Source: Cyclina sinensis (taxonomy: Eukaryota; Mollusca; Bivalvia; Venerida; Veneridae). From it: a stretch of DNA of 64,000 nucleotides. Under the pieces are notes generated by a model. The model was given only the letters and a program-made list of their open reading frames with translations, was not told the origin of the DNA and searched no databases. The position numbers and the translations under genes were made by a program. The stretch spans positions 3,962,206-4,026,205 of the forward strand of contig JAAONU010000018.1 in NCBI GenBank assembly GCA_012932295.1, given 5' to 3'. Positions within the stretch are counted from its first letter, which is position 1. Each line of letters begins with the position of its first letter. Of the stretch, positions 14,301 through 29,300 are shown in pieces.

Positions 14301-17300
14301 ATGGGGTCAACTCAGATGCTCCTGGACATTTTCCTGCAAATACTCCAAACAGTGGTATGTTTTCAGTCCCTTTACAGAGTATATTCTTAACATAACACTG
14401 ACACTCAGCATTCAAGTGGACACTCTTACATACCTTTTGGTTACTTTAAAAAATATACCTGAGGCTTTATTTTACATTGCTCTCCCTGTCCTACCATTTT
14501 ATTAGTTTATCTCTGTCTGTCTTTATACTGTTATGAAAATGACTTTTTAATGAAATGAGGAAAATGTCAAAGTTGAATTATTGTAACAGATGTAGAATGC
14601 ACAGATATTTTTCACTGACCCTTTACATTGCCCTGTATTATTGTTCAGTCAACTGTTAACATAAATCAACATTTTTCAGCAACTGCTCAGGTACAGATAA
14701 TGATAGCAGACAAGAATGACAATGCACCATATTTTACCAAGGATAGATGGGAGATTTCAGTGCCTGAACAGCGAGCTGATAGCAATGGAAGAATCCTTAC
14801 AGTTGTTGCCAAAGATCTTGATGAAGGTAAGGTTTCTGCTAATTATTTTTGGAGTATAAAATGTCATTGAAGCATATCTTGACTTCTCCTGAAAACTGTC
14901 AATTTTCGTAACATAAAAAATTTCAGCCCATTGTTTTTCAGTAGATTTGACAAAAATAAGGTTTTAGTGCTTCGAACAAATGTCAGGTCCTCTGATGGAA
15001 TGGCTTATTCTTTAGGTATTAAGTATAACTAAAGGTTTTTATACCTATCAAGTTTTTATTTTTCTAGTTCTATGCAAACCCAGCAGCATTGTTAGCTCAG
15101 TTTACCCTGCTTAGATTTTTCTTAAATTGAGAATCCTGACTTCAAGAATGAAAAACAGGGGTGAAGTTATTAAGTGAACCTACATCATATCCTAAGACTT
15201 AGCATACACAGGTTCACCATACTACCATATATGAACCACAAACATACATCTCATATATTTTAACATCCATGTCTCATCTCCATTAACAGGTTCAGGTATG
15301 TAGATACATGTCATTTCTATATCATAGCAAAAATCAGCTTTTTTCAAATGTGTGTGTTTGTGTGTGTTTTTTTGTGTGTTTTTTCATGCTTTTTTTTCAT
15401 GCTAAGGTCTTGTGTACTCAGAAGTTTTTGATATTTGTAGGTTTTGTTTTGCATGTTTATGTATAAAACTAGGCATTTTTTTTTACATTCTTTTGCACTT
15501 CAAACATACATAGGGGATATACAAAAAAATAATGCTTTAGATACTCGATAAAATATTTCGCCATGCTCTTCAGATACTTATACAAAGGTGGGAGGGATGG
15601 AATTAGGTAAGAGCATTTCCAACTGCCGGTCATTCCTGTCATTATTCTGACAAATTGGGTAAATTAAGTGATTAACTATAATTTCATTGTGTATTTTTTA
15701 TTTCATTGTGTCAAATTAAGTTTTGTGTAATCAAGTGGTCATTTATTTTATCACTATGTATCCTTATTAGTCTGTAGGTTAGCCCAACATTGCATGTTTA
15801 TAATGATTTTGACTTAGTAAAAGCTGGCAAAATTTGGAAGGAAAAATTGGTATTAAGGTCCTGTGTTCTCTGAAATAGATACTAATAGCGTATTGCAGTG
15901 GTTAGCTCACGCAACTCAAAAAAGCAATAGTTTTTACCAGTTCTACCTTACCGAAAGCACAATCATTAGTTTTCCTGGGATATGCACTTGAAATAATTGA
16001 GTTAGCTCTTTAATTTTCATGGAAAGTTTTTCTGAAGTATGATAATCAAATGAACTAACAAACTTTTTAAACAATTAATATAAGAATTATTCCACCACTA
16101 ATGAGATAACTTTGATGACTGGATTTGCTTGCTCAGTTTAAACTGAAGGTGATGGAGGGTAAGCTAACAGTTGATATAATAAACTTTAATTGAATGGGAA
16201 GCATGAGTAAATGCATTCTGCCTTACAATCTGTGTGTGCTTTGATAACAGCTTGCTTGCAAAAAATTCATTACATTCAGAAGCATTTCATATTTAATCTT
16301 TTCATATTATCATGCTGAAGTAATCCTGATAGAAATATTTCATATTTCATCCTAAAACAGTATACATATTTAGCATCAATTTATAGGGAGAAAGTTTCTA
16401 ATCATAACGACTGTTAATTATGTTTTCAGCTGACCAGCTATCCTACACAATCACAGAAGGCAATGTGAATAATGTTTTTGGTATCAAACAGAAGACAGGA
16501 GATATCTATGTTGCAAAGACACTGGATTATGAAACCCCACCCACTGTAAGTTCTTACCTGGAACGAAAGACCTATTTTGTTTCCAAGTTAAATAGAATAG
16601 TTTGTATAAAAACTGTTATGTTTCTGCTTACATAGTAGTTTGAGCCTCATCTAATTTTACTAAAAGAGCTGGTACAAAAATGAGTCGTATTGTATATTTC
16701 ATTTAGTAGAGCTGATCAGTCGTCCAGTGGTAACATGCTGAACTTGTAATCCAGGGATCTTGAGTTCGATCTACCACTCCTCCACAAACATTACTAATTG
16801 TCTTTTGGATGAGATGTTAAACCAAGGTCCCATGTATCAGCGCTGTACACTGAACAGTGAAAAGAACCAGGGGTGTCTCTGGAATGGGATGCTTTCTGCA
16901 TCTTGCACTATCCTCCAAATTCTAAAGTAACTGAAACTCTCCAGGGGGCATGGGTCTTATGGCCAACCAGTATTGATGATTAATAACTTTGTAGATAGAT
17001 ATCATATTTAGTACTGCAGCCTGCTACTTAAAAGTAACAGTGAAATAAAAAAAAATGATAATAATTTTTTGTACTTCCTGCAAAAATTTCACTTGTAGGA
17101 GGACTATAATCTGAAATTTTCTGTTCAAGTACTATCACTATCAGTCATTCTGTTCAAGTACTATCAGTCATTCTGTTTAGTGTTCCGTTTGACTGTCATA
17201 CTATCTGATAAAACAGAATAAGAAAAACTGTTCATGCTGAGCTGTTTGATATAGCTTGAGCAGATAATTTTGTAATCTGATATTTAATTTTTGAATAAAA

Positions 17301-20300
17301 GCTGAAGTTTAATTAATTTTTACTTTCCTTTATTCAAACTAATTTATGACTTGTATTGTTACAGAGTTACCAGTTACGTGTGATGGTACAGGATGGAAGG
17401 TTTGAAAACTTCACTGAAGTGTTTATTGAGGTCACAGATTTAAATGATAACCCACCAGAGTTCAGTCAGAAGGTGTACACAATAACTGATGTGGTAGAGG
17501 AGAACATACCTCCATACCCTGATGGACAGTTTCTAGTACAGGTGAGTAGAGGGTACAGATCATACCTCCATACCCTGATGGACAGTTTCTAGTACAGGTG
17601 AGTAGAGGGTACAGATCATACCTCCATACCCTGATGGACAGTTTCTAGTACAGGTGAGTAGAGAGTACAGACCATACCTCCATACCCTGATGGACAGTTT
17701 CTAGTACAGGTGAGTAGAGGGTACAGATCATACCTCCATACCCTGATGGACAGTTTCTAGTACAGGTGAGTAGAGGGTACAGACCATACCTCCATACCCT
17801 GATGGACAGTTTCTAGTACAGGTGAGTAGAGGGTACAGACCATACCTCCATACCCTGATGGACAGTTTCTAGTACAGGTGAGTAGAGGGTACAGATCATA
17901 CCTCCATACCCTGATGGACAGTTTCTAGTACAGGTGAGTAGAGGGTACAGATCATACCTCCATACCCTGATGGACAGTTTCTAGTACAGGTGAGTAGAGG
18001 GTACAAACCATACCTCCATACCCTGATGGACAGTTTCTAGTACAGGTGAGTAGAGGGTACAGACCATACCTCCATACCCTGATGGACAGTTTCTAGTACA
18101 GGTGAGTAGAGGGTACAGACCATACCTCCATACCCTGATGGACAGTTTCTAGTACAGGTGAGTAGAGGGTACAGATCATACCTCCATGCCCTGATGGACA
18201 GTTTCTAGTACAGGTGAGTAGAGGGTACAGATCATACCTCCATACCCTGATGGACAGTTTCTAGTACAGGTGAGTAGAGAGTACAGATCATACCTCCATA
18301 CATTGTACCCTGATGGACAGTTTCTAGTACAGGTGAGTAGAGGGTACAGACCATACCTCCATACCCTGATGGACAGTTTCTAGTACAGGTGAGTAGAGGG
18401 TACAGACCATACCTCCATACCCTGATGGACAGTTTCTAGTACAGGTGAGTAGAGGGTACAGATCATACCTCCATACCCTGATGGACAGTTTCTAGTACAG
18501 GTAAGTAGAGGGTACAGACCATACCTCCATACCCTGATGGACAGTTTCTAGTACAGGTGAGTAGAGGGTACAGACCATACCTCCATACCCTGATGGACAG
18601 TTTCTAGTACAGGTGAGTAGAGGGTACAGATCATACCTCCATACCCTGATGGACAGTTTCTAGTACAGGTGAGTAGAGGTTACAGATCATACCTCTATAC
18701 CCTGATGGACAGTTTCTAGTACAGGTGAGTAGAGGGTACAGATCATACCTCCATACCCTGATGGACAGTTTCTAGTACAGGTGAGTAGAGGGTACAGATC
18801 ATACCTCCATACCCTGATGGACAGTTTCTAGTACAGGTGAGTAGAGGGTACAGATCATACCTCCATACCCTGATGGACAGTTTCTAGTAAAGGTGAGTAG
18901 AGGGTACAGATCTTCCACAGTCTACTTTTCCTAAAATCAGGGTTATATTTTTAACAAACTGGCTACTGCCTACTTTACCTGTATTCCCTTCAACTCAAAA
19001 ACTTAATGAAACCTTTGAAATACTGACTTTCTTGAAATTTATATATTAGTCAGAAATAGCCTCTATTCTGTACTTATTAAAGATGCAGTTATGGTCACAG
19101 AGTTCGTTATGTAACTATTAATGTTTGTGATATGAAGGGTAATCATTTGATGATAGTGTAAAATATCTGCCTACCGTATATACTCGGCCATAAGTCGAGT
19201 TTTTAATCCCCAGAAAATGGCCTTCAAGTCATTGCTCGAGGTATGGGCGAGTCAGGTAAAGAAAATGAAAAAAATTATCAAACGTACTTGCATGTATGAC
19301 AAACATATTTTTTACACTACACGGAGGTAACCCCGTAGCGTAATTACATCATTATTATTCAGCAGGCTTCTCTAATCAATAAAGAACTTATAAAAGGGAC
19401 TACCTTTGTTTTGTTTTATTGTCTGCTTGGCAGTATGACAAAGATATAATTTTCACACATCTGATTGATATGTAATAAACAAACGACCATGTCGCGGTTG
19501 TTGTAGAGTGACTTCCCTTGTTTATTGATAAAGACTGTCCAGTGTCAGGGCTTTTCCGGTTGTATAATCGTATATCATACAGGTCCTTATTGCTATGTGC
19601 TTCGGTATTACATTTCTTTGTTTGTTTTTTTGTGCATTTTGAAAGACCTGCAAGTTAAATAAATTTTTAATTAAACGAATAATATTGACAGCCAACAACT
19701 GTGTCAGTTTCAAATTATCCCTTCCAAAATGTCTTAAAACATACTGCTTGTACGTCTTCGGTATAATGAAACTACCGCACACCACTCTATTGACGTAGTT
19801 GCTTCCCTTTACTGTAGATACGCAATTTGTACGATTGCATAAAATCTAAAAAATCCAACTCGACGTATGAAAGGGTCTAAGTAAAAATCATTAATTTTAA
19901 CCTCAAAAACCCCTTCTCGACTAATGGTTGAGTCGACTTTTGGCTGAGTATATACGGTACCTTGTACCCAATACCTGACTCACTGTTTTGTAAAATTGTA
20001 GGTTTCGGCGACTGACAAGGATGTGAGTCGTCAGAGCAATTTTAAGTTCTACATTTCGGGAGACGGCACAGATGGGTCTGATCCCGTTTTCACCATTGAA
20101 CCTGACACTGGAAAAATTTATCTGCGTATGAAATTAGACAGAGATCAGCCATATGGGCGAGACGTATACCAGTTTAATGTTAGGGCAGAGGACGAGCCAG
20201 ATACACCAGAAGCTCTTTCAGGTTATGCGTATGTGAAAGTCCTACCACTGGATATTAATGATAATGCCCCTGTTTTCAGAGAAGGTGATTTACAAGGATC

Positions 20301-23300
20301 TGTTCAAGAACATTCAAAAGCAGGTATGAAATCTTGAATATATGATGCACAACTGTTGTTTCTTGGGAAATAGTAAAGGCTTATCTATTACTCAAAGACA
20401 TGTATACAAATTGCCATTTCTTACTTTAATGACTTCTTTCTTCTGCAAAATCAATTAAATTACCCAAGTAATCTTTTGCAGAAATTGATAATCATTGATA
20501 TTCTCTTGCTACAGTACTTCCGGTTTTCTGAAAAATTGCATGTTTTTTGAAATTCATTAAAATTCTTCATTGTTTGCTGTAGTTAATATACATTGTGTTA
20601 TTTTCGTGAGTCATTAAAGGATATAATATGTGATGTTTACAGATCAGTCAGTGATGACGGTTGTAGCCACAGATCCAGATGCTGGTCTTAACGGAACAGT
20701 TATCTACGAGATAGATCGTTTTGGAAATCCCCCTGCTGATCCAAATGGTGTTCATCTGTTCAAGATCAATCGTGAAACGGGACTTATACAAACCAGTCTA
20801 GGTGATTCATTAGATAGGGAGAAGATTGCCCAGTACTTTGTACCCATTGTAGCAAAGGACAGAGGCGCAGAACAGAAACGTACCAGTGCCACGGCAACAA
20901 TTACCATCCTGGATATAAACGACCAGATCCCACAGTTTGTTAAGGTGGCTTACTTGCTTTCTTGTAGCTTCTGCATACATTCTTTAGAATGAAGCTTTTT
21001 CTGAGTTACACACATATACTGTTTTTATGTGTAACTGGACTTTATTTTACATGTGGTGACTGCTTATATTTAAGGATGTAAAATGTCGGTAAGAAATATT
21101 TCAGTTTCTAAGAATTCCTCTATATGTGATTAAAAAGCATATCAAAGAAATACACCTGTATGACCAGTGTGATAAAAAATGTGTAAACTAATGTTCTACT
21201 GTAGTATTAGTTGTTTCACTGTTTGAAATTTTGTTTTAGTGTCGTTGTTTTGATTTTTGATCACTGGAAAAATGACCATTTGAACTAATTGCTGCTTTAT
21301 TTAACTTTCAGAAAATTTATAGAGTAAGTATGTCTGAGAATCAGAAGTCAGGGCCAGTAATAACTGTGTCTGCCACAGATAGAGATATAGATGAGAATGC
21401 AAGATTGTCCTATACACTGAAGGAGAGTGACAGGAAATACTTCAGTGTGGAAGACATACCTCCTAATGCCGGTGTACTCACTGTCTATAGGGTAAGAATT
21501 CCATTTATAAATATTTTATATTTCCACGATCAGACATACGTGGCACATTATATTGTTAAGGTTATAAATTTTATAATTGAATGAGTTTGATAATGATTTG
21601 AATTAAAAGTTGACAGTGAAATGAGCATTATGTTGGCAGATTTTTGTTTAATTTGCTGTAGGTGGTAAAAGCTATGAGCTGTTTTAACTTGTAAGGAAAG
21701 TGATTATTCAGGAAAATTGTTTGAAATATGTATGAAAAATGAATAAACATCATGCAGATAACTTCTTTTTTGAAAAAAAAGCAAGCAGTTAGGTGAGAAA
21801 ATAATTCAGGTTTGTAATATTTAAGTCTAGGGATTGTTTTAGGAATATAACATACTGAAAACATTTACTGTTACGGATTTCAGGAAATAGATTATGAGAA
21901 GATCAAGTTCTTCAATCTGACTGTAATTGTGAAAGACAACGAGCCAACTGGCAAACATAAAGACACAGCTTACATTGAGGTTACGGTGGAGGATTATAAC
22001 GACAATGCCCCGGAATTCACACCCGAGGTGAAAACAATACGACACAAAGAAAACCTTCCAGAAGGGACAGTGCTTTGGCAGTGTACGGCAACAGACAAAG
22101 ATGATGGTGCCAATGCTCAGTTTGAGTAAGTGAAGGGATACTAGCTATTTTTGAGTTCTGCATTTTATACATTGTTGTGTAGAATCAAGTTTGATATATC
22201 CAAGAAACTCAAGAATAGCTGGAATTTGAAATTACTATAAAGATTTAAAGAAATAAAAGTGGAATAAAAGATAGTATGGTAAAAACCTGCCTTGCGACCA
22301 ACTTGAAAATACATGCAACTCAATACGAGGACCTGTTTTCTCGGTCCCAGTCTATATCCTCTATATATCAATATTTACCTACTCATTTATGAAGGTATCT
22401 CATTTGTGTGAATTAGAACCAATGATTTTGTCACTGAAGATATGGATGAAATAAAATAATTACCTACACTTGTTGACCTTATAAATAAAGATTCAGTGGG
22501 AGAAATTAAAATTTAATTGTGATTATGTTTTCTTCTAATTAACTGTTAAAAGTCTCACTCTTAAGTTCTGCCACATCAGTTAACTTTAATGATCATTGAT
22601 TTATGATTACTTTTTTTGCAGATATTCTATTGATCGAAAGAGAGATGAAGGACGACGATTTACTGTAGACCAGAATGGCCAAGTGAAAATAAGGCGAGGA
22701 TTTGATGGGGAAACATTAGATCGAGAAGCCCTTGCGGGGCTTACAGAGGAACGATATGAAGTCCATATTTTGGCAACTGATAAAGGTAATAGTTGAAAAA
22801 AAGTTTCAATGATGAAAATAATAAAGTGCTTACAGTTGTCTGAAATTATTGTGGCAGATTCAGATAGTTGGATTGATTTTCATCTGTCATTAAAACTGTC
22901 GTTGACACTTGATGGCAGAATAAGGTCAACGAGTGTATCTGCACAGCCTAAACTTTAATTATATGTCATCAAGTTTTTGTGGACTTAATGACATTAAAGA
23001 GCAGTAAATGCTGTTTGTACTGACAGGTTAATACATTGTTTGTGGTATGTACAATGCTAGGTGCTGGTGGAAGTGTTTTAAGCCACAACCTCAGTCCAAC
23101 CTTACTGCCCTTTAAAAAACCATATTATACTGTACCTTTCATAAATTTGAATTTATAGGTTACCCACCACAGACTGGTACAGCTGTCCTGCGTATCTTTG
23201 TTGATGACGTCAATGACAATGCTCCAGAGTTTGTTCTGCCCTACCCACCTATGGTGATGGAACTGGAGGCACCACCTAAATTCGTGATCACGTTCAGTGC

Positions 23301-26300
23301 CCGTGACAGAGACACAGCCAAATATGGAGCTCCGTTTCATTTTTCGCTACCACCTTGTGAAGAAAACCCAACCTGCAAGGATGGTGATTTAGAATTTACA
23401 ATGGAATTTGATCCTAGTAAGTGTGGTGTGCCCTAAGTCTGATAAAAATTTTATCTTTTATGAATTTATTGAATGACAGGTTCTATATTCTAATGATTTA
23501 ATGTCTCATTTATTGAGTTAGTCTGTTCTCACAGGGACTTCAAATAGCATTTTTGTGATGTAATCAAAGTGTAACTTTACTCAAAGGCAGAAAACAGTAG
23601 GTCTTTCAGAAATATTCCTCTTCACTTTGTTTCTTACATGTTATCATTATTTCTGTACAGATGGTGACAATGGTAGAGGCACAGGAACAGTTACAGCTCA
23701 GAAGATGTTTTTCCGAGACCAGCAGAAGTTCCATTACCTGCCTATCATCATGTCAGACATGCGTGGCAAGAACAGTCCAGAAAGTAGGACTGCTACCAAC
23801 ACCCTCACCATTCAGATTGGTGATGTTAATAACCACCCTCATGGATCTGGCCACAAAGATATTTTTGTCTACAAGTATGATTTTAAAGGTAAAGTTTGCA
23901 AGTATGATTTAAAAACCGCATATTTCCATTTCAGTGACTTACAGAAAAATATTTATGATGCCGCTTGATTAGGGACAATACATGTAATAGATTTTGTATC
24001 CATGTAAGCTTACTGTGTCAGACTTATATTTTTTTTTCTCAATTTTAGACTGTAGTCTGGTGAGATAATTTCAAAATTTAAGATTTCTAGATGTAAATGT
24101 CTTTTAGAAAGTTTTTAGTAAGGAACTAGAAGTGTTGGTAACAGTATGCTTTTGATGTAATATATGTACCTAACCTATTTACAGAAGATACCACTGTTAC
24201 AGGTAAACATGCACCATTGACACTTGCTTTCCTGATATTTGAACACTTGAGGAGTCTTAAACCCAACACACAGTAACTTTTCTTTTTGACAATAACTAAC
24301 ATAAATCCCCTTTACTTAACTCCTGACCCCACTACAATCAAGTAGATTATATCTATATTATACAGTATTCAAAACAAGATTAAAACAAACTCCTGTCACA
24401 AAGGTTAAAGTTTCCTGTACTTTACACAAAGTTGAGAAAGATAATAAACCGTGTGCTGGTTGTAATTTTCGAAGTGACAGTAGATAGATGCACTCTTTTT
24501 ATGTTCAAAAATCCTGATTGATTGCCTTAAATTAAGTTCAGTTAAGTAAGAACCTAAAAACATTATTTAAATCTTGCAACCTATTTATTTTACATTGATT
24601 GGAAAACAAGTCTCTTGTAGGATATCTATCTTACTGGTAGGCTGGTTTCTGGTTTCAAATCAGTCCTGGTGCAGAGAGTATGGAAAGCGAAAACAGCGAT
24701 GGTAAATGCCACCTGTAGTGGGATTTGAGCAGCAGTCTCAAGATAGGAGTCAGGCCACTGCTCTGCCTGATAACAAAAAATGCTTAAAAAATATTTGTAA
24801 TGAGGTTATACATATTGTGTTTGTAGGTGTGGTAGATGACATAGTGATAGGAAGTGTGTACGCCGCTGACTTAGATGACTGGGATGTAGTCGACAAACAT
24901 TATTACTTTGTTGGACCACCGGCCATGTCTAAATATTTCAGGTAGCAGAATGATAGCATTTTTGTTAAATGAATGTAATACTTAGTTTTTGTAAGGTTAG
25001 ATTTTGCAAGTATAAAACAAACTAAGGTGAACTGTACTTTTGATTAAATATTATTTGTCTGTTGCTTTCATCTGAAATTTTTGAGCAACTGGAAATTTTA
25101 TTTTGTATGAGGAATGAAGTATTGACATATTGCAGAAGTTTCAGAGAAACTTAAAACTGGTTTTGAGATGAGTATGGCAAGTTACATGTGATTGTAAAGA
25201 TGTATTTATGCCTTGCATTTGTATACAGTAAATAGGAATATCTGCATTAAAACTTAAAAGATTTGTCATTATCTTTCAGTGTTGACTTTGACAATGGTTT
25301 GATCAGAATGAACAAGCAAACACCAGCTGGAATCCATGATTTCAAAGCCAAGGTTCATGATTTCCGAGTATTTACGAAGATAAATGCCACAGCAACAGTA
25401 CGAATCATTGTGGAGGAAATCACCAATGAGGCCATATACAGCTCAGGTTCAGTCAGATTCTCAGGCAAGTTGTTCTCTTTTTATCTTTGTAAAGTCTATA
25501 AATCGTTAGTTTTCCAAATGTTAGAACATCTCTCCTTCAGAACTGGAGTATTCTCCTACATTTAACTGTATTGAGTTCACTTACAGAAAAATTTAGTATG
25601 GGAATTGCTGAAATAGACCAAATTTCATATAGTTTGTGAATAACATTCTTTACAGTAACACAGTTGAACATAATAGTAATTTTTATACCACCGAAGGGAG
25701 GGTATAGTTTTTGAATTGTCTGTCCATCCATCTCTCTGTCTGCTTTTTGTCTGGTTCATAACTTTGTCATGGATGGATTTTGAAATAATAAATTTGTGGC
25801 ACATTGAGATGATCTGTCACATGCAAGACCCTGTTTTGTATGTAAAAGGTTAAGGTCACACTTGGACACGTCCATTTTTCAGTTTTGACAGATTCAGTGT
25901 TTAAGGGGGTGCTTTTTGAAAATTTACTGACTGAATGACAAATAGTGCAGACCATGATCAGACTGCAGAGATGTACAGGCTGATCTTAGTCTGCACTGGT
26001 TGGAAAGGCAAACACAATTGCCGGGAGCAGGATAAAGGTTAATTGATTTTATTCTTGCAGGTATGACAGCTGAAGAGTTTGTCACTCGTCCTCAGAATGA
26101 AAAGAGCCCTTATGATAAATTTAAAGCAGTTCTTGCTGACAAGTTAAATGTACCGCTAAACAACGTGGCAATATTTTCTGTAATGAATGTGGAGAACAAC
26201 ATGGTTGACATCAGATACGCTGCTCATGGCTCACCTTACTACCCTCCTAGTAAGCTGGACAGCTTTGTTTCACTGGATAAAGAAGATGTAAGTTATTTAT

Positions 26301-29300
26301 CAGAATTTCCAAAGTTCATTATCAGATAGCTAGCTACATGTTATTATATTGCCTTTCAGACACTTGTGATTGAACTTTTTGCTTGTATGTTACAGAGGGA
26401 TACCCAAAAATTTAGAGCATTCCATTTCTTTCAAAATCAAAATCAATATTAAATGAATCATTTCCCAGTGTCAGTAAAAAAAAAAACCTTCAGTACAACA
26501 GGTAAACGAAATGCATTAATATTGATTTTTATAATATTAACATGTAGAGTTGTTGTTGTTGTTTTTTAAGGGGACAATAATATATATTTATAAAAATGTC
26601 CTAAAAATTATGAAATGTGTACTTTGCATTTTCAGTTATTTTTTCATTTGAAAGAGAATAACGTAAAATACTAAAATACATATGCAATATATCATCACTT
26701 GTATGGTATGCCCCTTTAATCTATGCTAATATAGAGTGTAAATCTTTCTTCTGTATTTCATGCTTAGCCACTGATAGTAGAGGGGTGATTATTGCAATAG
26801 CCTCAGAATGTTCCGAGGTTTTTGGATTTGAATAAGAATGTGCAGAAGTAGTTTCATAAAGGCTATCTATAGGTCTATTACTGGTCCTGTATGTATACTT
26901 TTCTCTTGACAAAACAACAATCCTGTTAAAGAAAATGTTAAAACACAAGAACAAAAACATTCCTTGGCACAAAAGTTACCAGACTTCCAATTATGCAGTC
27001 AGTTCAATACTGATATGACATAGTTCTTATTTTAACAGTTTGAGCAAGCTACTGGTATCAAAGTTGCCATGGTAAATATTGACATGTGTCTTAGAGAAAC
27101 CTGTGAGTCAGGAGGCTGTTCTAACAAGCTTGTCATAGGAGATCAGCCTAACTATGTGAATGCTAATGGTACCGCATTCGTTGGAGTGGCCACAAGCGTA
27201 GTGGCAGAATGCCAGTGTGCAGCCACAGATTTCTCAGCACCACCAGACTGTACACCTGGCTACTGTCTCAATGGTGGACGGTGTGTGAAAGATGACTGGG
27301 GAGATGTCAGGTGAGTTAGCTAGAAAATTGAGTTTATAGGTTTTTTTTCTGATTTTGTTTGCACAGGTTGAAATGCGATTTTACTGGTTGAAAAAGATTT
27401 TCAAGGTTGAAATTTGGTTTTTTATGAACATTTCTATCATCTGTCAATTATTAATACAGAATGTTCAAAGACAGACTGTGTTGTATTTTGTAAAGTAGTT
27501 TAATTTGTTACTCCTTATTGCAATTGTTACTTTTTACAGATGCGTAGATTGCCCAGCTAGATTTGATGGTCCAAGATGTCAGATGACACGGCACAGTTTT
27601 GATAGAGGTTATGCCCTGTATGCCCCATTTGCTCAGTGTGAAGAGAGTACCACAAGTATTGAGTTCCTTTCCAAGGAACCAGATGGTCTTATCTTCTACA
27701 ATGGACCTGTTGATGAGCTTGGGAGAGATGATTCCACAGACTTTATCGCCCTCTCACTCAGAGATGGATACCCTGTCCTGCAGCTTGATCATGGATCAGG
27801 AACAGTGACCTTGACCTTGGATGGTCGTGATCTTAATGGTGATAGACATCAGCAGAAACTGGATGATGGTCGCTGGCACCATGTTGATATAATCAGGAAG
27901 GGAAAGGTATTGGTTCATTTTTCATTTGAAGTGATTTTTTTCCACAGACTGTAGGAATGCTAATGATTTCAACAAATATTGATACTCCTGCATGAACCAA
28001 GAACATAATCCTTTTGCATTTCTTCAAAGTATTTAGAGCATAGTGTCCTTGTAGGCATACTTAGCTTTTCTACCTATCACTTTCCATATCAGTAACCTTA
28101 TGCTAGATATCATGTATGGATTGAAATAGAATTTGTTTGTATTTGTATTCCTGTTTTTAATATTTCCAGGAGGTTTCAATGATAGTAGATCGCTGTGACA
28201 TGCTGGTAGTGGACCCAGCCACGGATGTGGTAACAGACCATTCAGCATGTCATGTGACCAAGAGGACACCAGGGGAGAACATGTTCCTTAATGTCAACAC
28301 CATGTTACAGCTAGGTGGCAGATATATCCAACCAAGCATACCCAGTGGCATCACAGACACTAGATTTGTAGGCTGTATGAGAAACTTAATACATAATGGA
28401 GAGGTAATTTAGAAGTTTAATGATAATATTTACAAATTTGATTTTAAGTGGAATATTTTGAGGAAAAGTAGTTGAATTTCTAAGCTTTCTGTTTGATTTC
28501 AACCATTTTTTTTTGTATTTTAAAGGTCTGTATGATAGTCTACAACATGTAAGATGAGATTTAGATTTCAGTATTAATGTTTTACAGCTATATGACCTGG
28601 ACACTGGCACACATTCCAAGGGAGAGAATCATGTCAATGGATGCCCAGATGAAGACTATGTATGTGGTGTCAATACTGTCGAGGGCCCCAAATGTGGGTC
28701 CCATGGTACATGTGAAGTGACAGACATAATTAATGGCCAGTTTAAGTGTACCTGTGAGTCAGGATACAGATCATCAGGACCTGGACTGGACAACTGTAAC
28801 ACAGGTAGGTTATATGTACACTTAAAGCATGGGATAGTAAGTTAGTAACACAGGCATGAGGGTATTTGTCCAAATAAAGTAAAGGTATTTTAATGAACTT
28901 TCCAAATCATACCCTGTAATGTTTACCAGTAAGTGTTTTACATCTTTAAGGTGATAGAATGCAGGAAACTAGATTTTCTGGAAAGCTTTGCTACAATACC
29001 TTATTGATAACAGCCATATAAGAAATCCAACTTCTTTTTTTCTCATTTACAACAGAGACTACCATTCGTGACCTGAAGAAGAACAGTTTTATGAGTTGGT
29101 CCCTGAAGTTTGACTTCCTGAATACGGAGGTCACTGCTCGAACCACAGATGTACAAGTGAAGTTTCGAACACGAGATCCTGATGGAATCTTACTACACTT
29201 ACCATCTAATACAGATGAGTTCATCAGACTTGAGGTGAATGAAATGCTGTAGCTGTATTATTGTTAAATAAAAAAAAAATACTATCTATTTTAACCGTAA

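Noticed and set aside
17505..18912. Regular 56-bp repeats resembling a CRISPR array
   Set aside because: Units are contiguous with no unique spacers, the DNA is eukaryotic, and the unit is a copied exon edge.
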